Part shown: piece after piece, positions 1 to 4,480 of the stretch
Layout of the letters: every line of letters starts with the position of its first letter
Numbering within the stretch: the first letter of the stretch is position 1
NCBI GenBank assembly: GCA_030052355.1
Contig: JASIGS010000320.1
Coordinates: forward strand, 1-5,143
Source: Streptosporangiaceae bacterium
GTDB lineage: Bacteria > Actinomycetota > Actinomycetes > Streptosporangiales > Streptosporangiaceae
Length of the DNA: 5,143 nucleotides
Direction of reading: 5' to 3'
Notes under the pieces: generated by a model
Databases searched by the model: none
What the model was told of the DNA's origin: nothing
Seen by the model: only the letters and a program-made list of their open reading frames with translations
Position numbers and translations under genes: made by a program

Positions 1-389
1 ACCGTGGTGGTGACGCCGGCGTCGATGGCCTCGATCGCCGACAGCAGGTTCCCGGCGTAGACGTCCTCGGGCCGGAACACCTTCCCCCACTGCAGGTAGT
101 ACCAGACGAAGTACTGGGTCAGCGTCCAGTCGGCGCCGTACGCGCGCATGGCGGTCTGCCACATGTGCCGGTGCGTGTCGACCATGCCGGGCATGAGGAT
201 GCCGCCGGTCCCGTCGATCTCGACGGTGCCGTCCGGCACCGCGAGGCTAGGGCCGACGGCCTCGATACGCTCGCCGCTGACGAGGACGTCACCGTTCTCA
301 ACAACGCGGTGGCCGTCGTCCATGGTGAGGACGGTGGCGTTCCTGATCACCACCGGGCGGCCGGGCGTCAGGTCAGACGTGGCTGTCAT
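1..389 (-). CDS. Amidohydrolase, TRZ/ATZ-type deaminase family (N-terminal part, runs off left edge)
   Basis: This is the N-terminal 129 codons of a metal-dependent hydrolase of the amidohydrolase superfamily. These cytoplasmic enzymes hydrolyse or deaminate cyclic nitrogen compounds such as purines, pyrimidines and triazines. The start ATG at 389-387 is preceded by GGAGG (398-394) four bases away. Residues 13-62 form the usual N-terminal beta-sandwich piece (VVIRNATVLTMDD, then GDVLVSGERIEAVG). Next comes the first metal-binding strand, ILMPGMVDTHRHMWQT at 64-79, where H73 and H75 form the HxH motif. GADWTL (85-90) and AIDAGVTTT (121-129) are typical of the TRZ/ATZ-like subgroup in actinomycetes. 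The remaining metal ligands lie outside the window, so substrate and activity cannot be judged. It lies downstream of, and on the same strand as, the transporter, 102 bp away across a strong hairpin. I see no convincing promoter of its own in the gap. Family assignment is firm; the exact reaction is unknown. Confidence 0.88.
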   Translation of the reverse strand, partial: MTATSDLTPGRPVVIRNATVLTMDDGHRVVENGDVLVSGERIEAVGPSLAVPDGTVEIDGTGGILMPGMVDTHRHMWQTAMRAYGADWTLTQYFVWYYLQWGKVFRPEDVYAGNLLSAIEAIDAGVTTT

Positions 390-441
390 GAAACCTCCAT
401 TGATGCAGACACCGGACTGTTAAGAAGGATGAGGAGCGGGC

Positions 442-480
442 GTGCGGGGCACCGCCCGGAATCCGGACGGTGCCCCGCAC
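442..480 (-). terminator. Strong hairpin after the transporter gene, probable (partial) terminator
   Basis: A perfect 13-bp inverted repeat (GTGCGGGGCACCG at 442-454 against CGGTGCCCCGCAC at 468-480) has a 13-base loop that itself holds CCGGA/TCCGG. It starts 11 bases past the transporter stop codon on the minus strand. The sequence after it on that strand is pyrimidine-rich (CTCCTCATCCTTCTTAA) but has no clean T-run. It could be a terminator, a leaky terminator that lowers amidohydrolase expression, or an mRNA-stabilising 3' end. Confidence 0.65.
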
Positions 481-491
481 AGCCGTGGGAC

Positions 492-1139
492 TTACTTCTC
501 GAAGTAGCTGGCGACCGGCTTTCCGAGCGGCAGTCCCTTGCCGCCAACCGACTCCAGCGCGCCACTGAGGTAGGCGTAGTAGCCGAGCGCCGCGAAGATC
601 AGCACGAACACCGCGCCGATGTGGTACGGGACGCTCGACGTGCCCATCACGGCCACGGCCAAGAACGCGACGCCCACCGTGCCGGCGCCCAGGATCAGCG
701 AGAACACAAGCGGGAGGCGCAGCGTCACAAGGAACAGCATGAAGATCGCCGCATCCCAGCCGATGAGGAACTGGCCAAGCGTGTGCGGGATGTCGGCGTC
801 CACGGCCGTCCCGTACCAATTGTGCGCGAGGCCGAGCACCATCGCCGTGTAGCTCAGCCAGAACCCGGCGAACGTGCCGAGTATCGTCGCGACGAACGTC
901 TGCTGCAGCGACGCGGCCCAGATGGTCGCGATCAGCAAGCCGAGCCCGGTGCCCGCGAAAACAATCGGCTGGATGCTATCCGGCTGCACTGCAAGCGGTA
1001 CGTTGCCGAGCAGCGAGATGCCCAGCACCAGGCTGCCGGTCGCAAAGACGATCAGCCCCAGTACGGCGGGGTTGCCGTCCAGGCGCGCGGTCTGGACGTT
1101 CTCTGCGGGCTCCCGCAGGTCAGGTTGAACATCGGTCAT
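492..1139 (-). CDS. GPR1/FUN34/YaaH (SatP) family organic-acid transporter
   Basis: This 215-residue inner-membrane protein belongs to the acetate/succinate uptake family (SatP/YaaH in E. coli, GPR1 and Ato/FUN34 in yeasts), which moves small carboxylates, probably with protons. The family signature NPAVLGL is at residues 23-29, at the start of the first helix. Six hydrophobic helices are visible at about 27-45, 56-75, 81-103, 120-140, 143-165 and 173-194, with a short polar N-terminus and a charged C-terminal tail. The length is normal for the family. I chose the ATG at 1139 because GGGAGG (1150-1145) lies five bases upstream and the alignment with the family begins soon after. A longer reading to 1214 adds 25 residues without family character. 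It is transcribed divergently from the IclR-type gene, and a hairpin follows its TAA stop. By context it probably imports the substrate, or moves an acid intermediate, of the neighbouring catabolic genes. The actual substrate cannot be told from sequence. Confidence 0.9.
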   Translation of the reverse strand: MTDVQPDLREPAENVQTARLDGNPAVLGLIVFATGSLVLGISLLGNVPLAVQPDSIQPIVFAGTGLGLLIATIWAASLQQTFVATILGTFAGFWLSYTAMVLGLAHNWYGTAVDADIPHTLGQFLIGWDAAIFMLFLVTLRLPLVFSLILGAGTVGVAFLAVAVMGTSSVPYHIGAVFVLIFAALGYYAYLSGALESVGGKGLPLGKPVASYFEK

Positions 1140-1292
1140 CGGAGCCTCCCTGTCTCGTGGCCGCGCCCCGACGGCGCTGGCCCCGACGTGAGCGGACTGG
1201 ACTCTGGCGGGCACTGCCGGACGGCCAGGGGGGTAACATCACAACCGGCCGTGACCGCCATACGGACAAAGACTCACGTAGCGAACGGGCAC

Positions 1293-1321
1293 AGCATTTC
1301 GCCAGGCGGTACGGCTGTCAA
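1293..1321 (-). promoter_or_regulatory. Candidate promoter for the transporter (and amidohydrolase)
   Basis: On the minus strand a perfect TTGACA (1321-1316) is followed after 17 bases by AATGCT (1298-1293). This keeps the conserved A at position 2 and T at position 6 of the -10 box but matches only 3 of 6 bases. Transcription would start near 1287, giving a leader of about 148 nt before the ATG at 1139. The -35 is strong and the -10 weak, which would suit an activated promoter. I saw no better candidate closer to the gene. Confidence 0.4.
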
Positions 1322-1419
1322 GAGCCTGTATTCATCAGGCGGAAATGTCATCGCAACAGCCCTGGTCATTGCGCGCTCAATGGCAGATCCGCCGATGCTC
1401 CGCGGGCGCCGCCAGGCGG
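1303..1419 (+). repeat. Three direct copies of CAGGCGG
   Basis: The heptamer CAGGCGG occurs at 1303-1309, 1336-1342 and 1413-1419. The first and third copies are extended to GCCAGGCGG. The first two are 33 bp apart, close to three helical turns, and bracket the candidate minus-strand -35 box. In GC-rich DNA a 7-mer repeated three times in about 120 bp could be chance, so a regulatory role is only a suggestion. Confidence 0.3.
1324..1340. promoter_or_regulatory. 17-bp inverted repeat next to the transporter -35 box
   Basis: GCCTG (1324-1328) and CAGGC (1336-1340) form perfect 5-bp arms around an AT-rich 7-base spacer, TATTCAT. The site begins three bases upstream of the TTGACA box on the minus strand, where a transcription activator would sit. 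IclR-family regulators of the PcaR/PobR type can activate from such positions. The half-site differs from the GTCTG arms found near the iclR gene, so a different protein may be involved, or the repeat may be chance. Confidence 0.35.
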
Positions 1420-1427
1420 CTGGCGGC
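1408..1427. repeat. 20-bp inverted repeat GCCGCCAG-N4-CTGGCGGC
   Basis: Perfect 8-bp arms (1408-1415 and 1420-1427) flank GCGG. It could form a stable hairpin in RNA or serve as a protein site. It lies about 95 bp upstream of the iclR start and outside the probable transcripts of both flanking genes, so a role as terminator or leader structure is not obvious. Confidence 0.4.
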
Positions 1428-1463
1428 CGGCTGCAAATCGGCGCACTGTCCGCGATGCGGACC

Positions 1464-1475
1464 GTCTGGGCAGAC
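1464..1475. promoter_or_regulatory. Upstream operator candidate, GTCTG-N2-CAGAC
   Basis: Perfect 5-bp arms GTCTG (1464-1468) and CAGAC (1471-1475) flank GG. One mismatch further out, a C at 1462 and a G at 1477 pair again. The arms are identical to those of the palindrome at 1485-1497, and the two centres are about 21.5 bp apart, two turns of the helix, so two dimers would lie on the same face of the DNA. IclR-family proteins commonly bind palindromes of this size upstream of their own genes. Confidence 0.5.
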
Positions 1476-1480
1476 CGCGC

Positions 1481-1486
1481 TACAGT
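1481..1486 (+). promoter_or_regulatory. Candidate -10 box of the iclR-type gene
   Basis: TACAGT fits the actinobacterial TAnnnT form of the -10 box and lies 34 bases before the ATG at 1521. Transcription would begin near 1492. No good -35 is present 17-18 bases upstream (the region reads CGGACC), which is common for promoters controlled by a bound regulator. The box overlaps the edge of the downstream GTCTG palindrome. Confidence 0.4.
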
Positions 1487-1497
1487 CTGTTTCAGAC
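1485..1497. promoter_or_regulatory. Downstream operator candidate, GTCTG-TTT-CAGAC
   Basis: Perfect 5-bp arms GTCTG (1485-1489) and CAGAC (1493-1497) surround TTT. As at 1464-1475, a mismatched base is followed by an outer C/G pair (1483 and 1499), giving a shared pattern of CnGTCTG, two or three bases, then CAGACnG. It covers the end of the candidate -10 box and the likely transcription start, 24 bases before the ATG, so binding here would be expected to repress. Autoregulation by the adjacent IclR protein is the simplest reading. Confidence 0.55.
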
Positions 1498-1520
1498 AGG
1501 AGTCGGGGGAGAGGAGCCTC

Positions 1521-2360
1521 ATGGCACGGCGTGACGGCAACCCGGACTTCATAGAGGCGCTGGCGCGCGGCCTGGACGTGCTGCGTGCGTTTCAGCCGCG
1601 GCAGCCGGTGATGTCGCTGACGGCCGTGGCCGCAGCGGCCGGCCTGGCCAGGCCGACGGCGCGCCGCGTGCTGCTGACGCTCGAGCAGCTCGGTTACGTG
1701 CGCTCCGCGGACCGCGGCTTCGAGCTGACTCCGCGCGTGCTGGAGCTCGGCATGTCGTACGTGCTGTCCCGCAATCTATGGGAAATCGCCCGGCCGCACA
1801 TGGAGCAGCTCGTCGCGCAGACTCACGAGTCCTCGTCCATCGCCCAGCTCGATGGCTCGGACATCGTCTACGTGGCCAGGGTCGCAGTCCCTAAGATCGT
1901 CGCGCTGGTCGTGACCATCGGCACGCGGTTCCCCGCCATGCAGACCTCGCTCGGCAAGGTGCTGCTCGCCGCGCTGCCAGCCGAGGAGGCAGAGCGCGTG
2001 CTGGCCGAGCCGAGCCGGTCAGGCATCACCCCGCGCGCACAGCCGAGCCCCGAGGAACGCGCCGCCACCCTCCGCGAGGTACGCGCCCGCGGCTGGGCGC
2101 TCACCGACGAGGAGCTCGCGGCGGGCATCCGCTCGGTGGCCGTGCCGCTGCGCGATGGCGACGGCCAGGTCATCGCGTCGCTCAACGTCAACGCGCACGC
2201 CGCGGAGACGCCGGTCGAGGTGCTGACCGACACCTACCTGCCGCTGCTCCTGCAGGCCGCCAGCGCTATAAGCGCCGACTGGGCCGCGTTCCAGTCGGCG
2301 CCTCAGGTTACTGTGGCAAGACCTGCGCCGGGAGCGCCCGAACCAGCGACCGCCCGCTAG
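1521..2360 (+). CDS. IclR-family transcriptional regulator (PcaR/PobR-like)
   Basis: This 279-residue cytoplasmic regulator has an N-terminal winged helix-turn-helix at about 9-72. It opens with FIEALARGLDVLRAF, and the recognition region is VAAAAGLARPTARRVLLTLEQLGYV (given here as positions 37-60). The C-terminal effector-binding domain is at about 85-258, with TRFPAMQTSLGKVLLAAL (135-152) and GWALTDEELAAGIRSVAVPL (191-210), the typical pattern of the beta-ketoadipate regulator group. A proline- and alanine-rich tail of about 20 residues is unremarkable. The ATG at 1521 follows a purine-rich GGGGAGAGGAG ribosome-binding site and sits ten codons before the conserved domain. The same frame is open far upstream to 165, but that stretch is antisense to the transporter and lacks family similarity. 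Regulators of this group usually sense a pathway metabolite and control adjacent catabolic genes. The two GTCTG palindromes directly upstream suggest autoregulation. The ligand is unknown. Confidence 0.93.
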   Translation: MARRDGNPDFIEALARGLDVLRAFQPRQPVMSLTAVAAAAGLARPTARRVLLTLEQLGYVRSADRGFELTPRVLELGMSYVLSRNLWEIARPHMEQLVAQTHESSSIAQLDGSDIVYVARVAVPKIVALVVTIGTRFPAMQTSLGKVLLAALPAEEAERVLAEPSRSGITPRAQPSPEERAATLREVRARGWALTDEELAAGIRSVAVPLRDGDGQVIASLNVNAHAAETPVEVLTDTYLPLLLQAASAISADWAAFQSAPQVTVARPAPGAPEPATAR

Positions 2361-2361
2361 C

Positions 2362-2380
2362 GGATGTCGCCTTGACATCC
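2362..2380. promoter_or_regulatory. 19-bp inverted repeat GGATGTC-N5-GACATCC over a -35 box
   Basis: Perfect 7-bp arms (2362-2368 and 2374-2380) flank GCCTT, starting one base after the iclR stop codon. The right arm overlaps the TTGACA box at 2372-2377. It could be a weak transcription terminator for iclR (short stem, no T-run) or an operator controlling the downstream operon. The arms contain the same GACAT/ATGTC core as the 20-bp palindrome at 2406-2425, but in the opposite arrangement. Confidence 0.45.
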
Positions 2381-2400
2381 ACGTGAGGGCGCATGAGACT
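2372..2400 (+). promoter_or_regulatory. Candidate promoter for the CoA-transferase/lyase/dioxygenase operon
   Basis: A perfect TTGACA (2372-2377) is followed after 17 bases by GAGACT (2395-2400), which keeps A at position 2 and T at position 6 of the -10 box. Transcription would start near 2406, at the left edge of the perfect 20-bp palindrome. A direct repeat of CATGAG (2392-2397 and 2402-2407, 10 bp apart) overlaps the -10 region and may be coincidental. An internal promoter here would let the enzymes be expressed separately from iclR. Confidence 0.45.
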
Positions 2401-2405
2401 TCATG

Positions 2406-2425
2406 AGCCGGACATATGTCCGGCT
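2406..2425. promoter_or_regulatory. Perfect 20-bp palindrome, probable operator
   Basis: AGCCGGACATATGTCCGGCT reads the same on both strands over its full length with no spacer. It starts at the predicted transcription start and ends 26 bases before the CoA-transferase ATG, upstream of the ribosome-binding site AAGGA (2434-2438). Position and symmetry are classic for a repressor operator. The protein could be the neighbouring IclR regulator or another dimeric repressor. The half-site is not the GTCTG seen upstream of iclR, which leaves the identity open. Confidence 0.65.
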
Positions 2426-2451
2426 AGCGGACGAAGGACACGTAAGCACAG

Positions 2452-3642
2452 ATGAGTCAGCCAGCCGGATCCGGGGGACCGTCGGGCGCCGGCCCGCTGT
2501 CAGGCCTGCTCGTCGCCGACTTCTCGCGAGTTCTGGCCGGCCCTTACTGCACGATGCTGCTCGCCGACCTCGGCGCCGATGTCATCAAGGTTGAGAGCCC
2601 GCAGGGCGACGACACCCGGCGCTGGGTACCGCCGGTAACCGCGGATGGCGTGTCGACTTACTACATGTCCATCAACCGCAACAAGCGCTCGGTGGCACTC
2701 GACCTTCGGGACGCGGCCGAGCTCGCGGCCGCGCGCGAACTGGCGCGCCGGGCCGACGTGTTCGTGCACAACTTCAAGCCTGGCGGGCTGACCAAGTTCG
2801 CGCTGGACTACGAGTCGGTGAGCACGGCGAACCCGCGCATCGTCTACGCCTCGATCAGCGGCTTCGGCTCTGGCGGCGGTGCCGACCTGCCGGGCTACGA
2901 CCTGATGGTGCAAGCGATGTCCGGCCTGATGAGCCTCACCGGAGATCCCGACGGGCCACCGTACCGGGCCGGCATCTCGGCCTTCGACGTCATCGCTGGC
3001 CTGCACACGACGATCGGCATACTGGCCGCGCTCAACTACCGTGCCGCCACGGGTCAGGGGCAGCACGTCGAGGCGAGCCTGATGGCGTCGGCCATGTCCG
3101 GCATGGTCAACCAGACAAACGCCTACGCGGCCGCGGGCGTGGTCCCGTTCCGGATGGGCAACTCGCACCCGAGCCTGTTCCCGTACGAGCCGCTGCCAAC
3201 CAGCGACGGCGACCTCATTATCACCGCGGGGAACGACGCGCAGTTCCGCAAGCTGTGCGAGGTCCTCGGCTCGCCGGACATCGCGGACGACCCGCGGTTC
3301 GCCGCGAACGAGGGCCGTACCGCCAACCGCCACGAGCTGCGGCCGCTGCTCGTCGAGCTGCTGTCGAAGCGGCCAGCGGCCGACTGGTTCGACGAGCTGA
3401 TCAAGGCGGGCGTGCCGTGCGGGCCGATCAACACGGTCGACAAGGGCATCGAGTTCGCGGCGAAGATCGGGCTCGACCCGGTGGTTACCGCCGGACACGG
3501 CGATTCCGCTGTGCCGAGCATGCGCCACCCGCTGACGTTCTCGATCACCCCGCCGCGCTATGACCTGCCGCCGCCGACCCTGGACGAGCACGGGGACGAG
3601 ATCCGCGCCTGGCTATCCGACGGGAGCGCTCATGACGGCTGA
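2452..3642 (+). CDS. Family III CoA-transferase (CaiB/BaiF/Frc type)
   Basis: This 396-residue cytoplasmic enzyme moves CoA from one acyl-CoA to a carboxylic acid through an enzyme-bound anhydride, as formyl-CoA transferase does. Family landmarks run in order: LLVADFSRVLAGPYCTMLLADLGADVIKVE (19-48), the NRNKRSVALDL stretch (75-85), HNFKPGG (106-112), PGYDLMVQAMSGLMSLTG (147-164), then GISAFDVIAGLHTTIGILAAL (174-194). By alignment with the formyl-CoA transferase of Oxalobacter, D179 in this last stretch is the catalytic aspartate. GVPCGPINTV (320-329) and the C-terminal DEHGDEI (378-384) are also typical. The length is normal and the enzyme appears intact. The ATG at 2452 has a rather distant AAGGA (13 bases). 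It is the first gene of an operon and overlaps the lyase-like gene by 11 bp, so the two products are probably made in fixed ratio and act in sequence. The acyl acceptor cannot be read from sequence; a di- or tricarboxylate would fit its partner. Confidence 0.93.
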   Translation: MSQPAGSGGPSGAGPLSGLLVADFSRVLAGPYCTMLLADLGADVIKVESPQGDDTRRWVPPVTADGVSTYYMSINRNKRSVALDLRDAAELAAARELARRADVFVHNFKPGGLTKFALDYESVSTANPRIVYASISGFGSGGGADLPGYDLMVQAMSGLMSLTGDPDGPPYRAGISAFDVIAGLHTTIGILAALNYRAATGQGQHVEASLMASAMSGMVNQTNAYAAAGVVPFRMGNSHPSLFPYEPLPTSDGDLIITAGNDAQFRKLCEVLGSPDIADDPRFAANEGRTANRHELRPLLVELLSKRPAADWFDELIKAGVPCGPINTVDKGIEFAAKIGLDPVVTAGHGDSAVPSMRHPLTFSITPPRYDLPPPTLDEHGDEIRAWLSDGSAHDG

Positions 3643-4459
3643 CGGGCCTGGCGCCCGGGGTGCCGGCCGGGATGAACTGCCGCGCTTCCCGACCTCGATC
3701 GGCGCCTCCGACGAGGACAAGATCACGCTGCTCGGACAGGACCTGGCCGCCGACCTGATGGGCAAGGTCGGCTTCGGCGAGCTGGCGCTGTGGCTGGTCA
3801 CGCAGAAACGGCCGACTACCTCGCAGGTCCGGGTGTTCGAGGCCGTGCTCGTCGCGCTGGCCGACCACGGCTTCACCCCGACGGCGATCGCGGCCCGCCT
3901 GACTTACCTGAGCGCGCCAGACTCAGTGCAGGGCGCGCTGGCTGCCGGGTTGCTCGGCGGCGGCTCGCGGTTCCTCGGCGTGACCGAGGACGCAGGCACG
4001 TTCCTATCTGAAGCGCTGGCCGGCGCGGACGGCATCCCGGCGGACACAGCCGGCTGGGACGCCCTCGCGCTCGCGGCCGTCAGGCAGGCGCGCGCCGCCA
4101 GGAGGTTCGTGCCCGGCCTCGGTCACCCGGTGCACAAGGTCACCGATCCGCGCACGCCTGTCCTGTTCGCGATCGCTGCGGAGGAGGGCCTGCTCGGGCC
4201 GCACCTGCGGCTGTTCGAGGCGATCGGCCGGGTTCACCCTCAGGTGCTCGGCCGCACGCTGCCGCTGAACGGGGCCGGCACGTGTGGTGCCGCGCTCGCC
4301 GATCTCGGCCTGCCGCCCAGCCTGCTGCGCGGATTCGCGCTGCTCGCCAGGACAGCTGGGCTGCTCGGCCACCTGGCGGAAGAGCAGCGCAGGCCGATCG
4401 GAAATGACATCTACATGACCGTCGACCGGAACACGGACTACCAGCCCCCCAAATTCTGA
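3632..4459 (+). CDS. Citryl-CoA lyase-like protein (short citrate synthase superfamily)
   Basis: This 275-residue cytoplasmic protein is related to the C-terminal half of citrate synthase and close in size to stand-alone citryl-CoA lyases (about 260 residues), not to full citrate synthases (about 370-430). Recognisable segments are ADHGFTPTAIAARLTYLSAPD (77-97), GLLGGGSRFLG (106-116), FVPGLGHPVHKVTDPR (159-174), PLNGAGTCGAAL (211-222) and FALLARTAGLLGHLAEE (235-251). H165 matches the second catalytic histidine of citrate synthase and R240 the substrate-binding arginine. The first catalytic histidine position appears to be G109 (GGGS in place of HGGA), and the usual aspartate near 215 is missing. 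The probable role is cleavage or condensation of a 3-hydroxyacyl-CoA with a 2-oxoacid; the exact substrate is unknown. The ATG at 3632 has GGGAG just upstream and lies inside the CoA-transferase stop region, suggesting translational coupling. An upstream in-frame ATG at 3560 would add 24 unrelated, arginine-rich residues. Confidence 0.85.
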   Translation: MTADGPGARGAGRDELPRFPTSIGASDEDKITLLGQDLAADLMGKVGFGELALWLVTQKRPTTSQVRVFEAVLVALADHGFTPTAIAARLTYLSAPDSVQGALAAGLLGGGSRFLGVTEDAGTFLSEALAGADGIPADTAGWDALALAAVRQARAARRFVPGLGHPVHKVTDPRTPVLFAIAAEEGLLGPHLRLFEAIGRVHPQVLGRTLPLNGAGTCGAALADLGLPPSLLRGFALLARTAGLLGHLAEEQRRPIGNDIYMTVDRNTDYQPPKF

Positions 4460-4480
4460 CCAGGCCAGGAAGGAGCGGCC

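Larger units (their letters stand above)
1140..1520. other. Divergent intergenic control region
   Basis: These 381 bases lie between the divergent transporter and IclR-type genes, and I find no gene in them that I can support. From left to right they hold the transporter ribosome-binding site, about 150 bases of probable transporter leader, and a candidate minus-strand promoter with a perfect TTGACA. A 17-bp inverted repeat sits beside that promoter, followed by a 20-bp inverted repeat, and then two tandem palindromes over the likely iclR promoter. The region is less G+C rich at 1261-1380 than the flanking genes, as expected for promoter DNA. Confidence 0.75.

Noticed and set aside
1140..1214. 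Longer start for the transporter (25 extra residues)
   Set aside because: The ATG at 1139 has a strong GGGAGG five bases upstream, and the extra residues are not typical of the family.
165..1520. Reading frame of the IclR gene stays open far upstream, to 165 on the plus strand
   Set aside because: This stretch is antisense to the transporter and amidohydrolase, its translation is rich in Arg, Glu, Gln and His as expected for a shadow of GC-rich genes, and the regulator family starts at 1521 behind a good ribosome-binding site.
1274..1552. 92-codon minus-strand frame in the divergent intergenic region
   Set aside because: It overlaps the iclR start and operators, lacks a ribosome-binding site and shows no family features.
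2403..2594. Short plus-strand frame beginning in the operator region, possible leader peptide
   Set aside because: Its ATG lies before the predicted transcription start, has no ribosome-binding site, and most of the frame overlaps the CoA-transferase.
2500..3591. 363-codon open frame on the minus strand opposite the CoA-transferase
   Set aside because: Low-complexity Arg/Val/His-rich translation with no recognisable domain; the plus-strand gene is a clear full-length family member.
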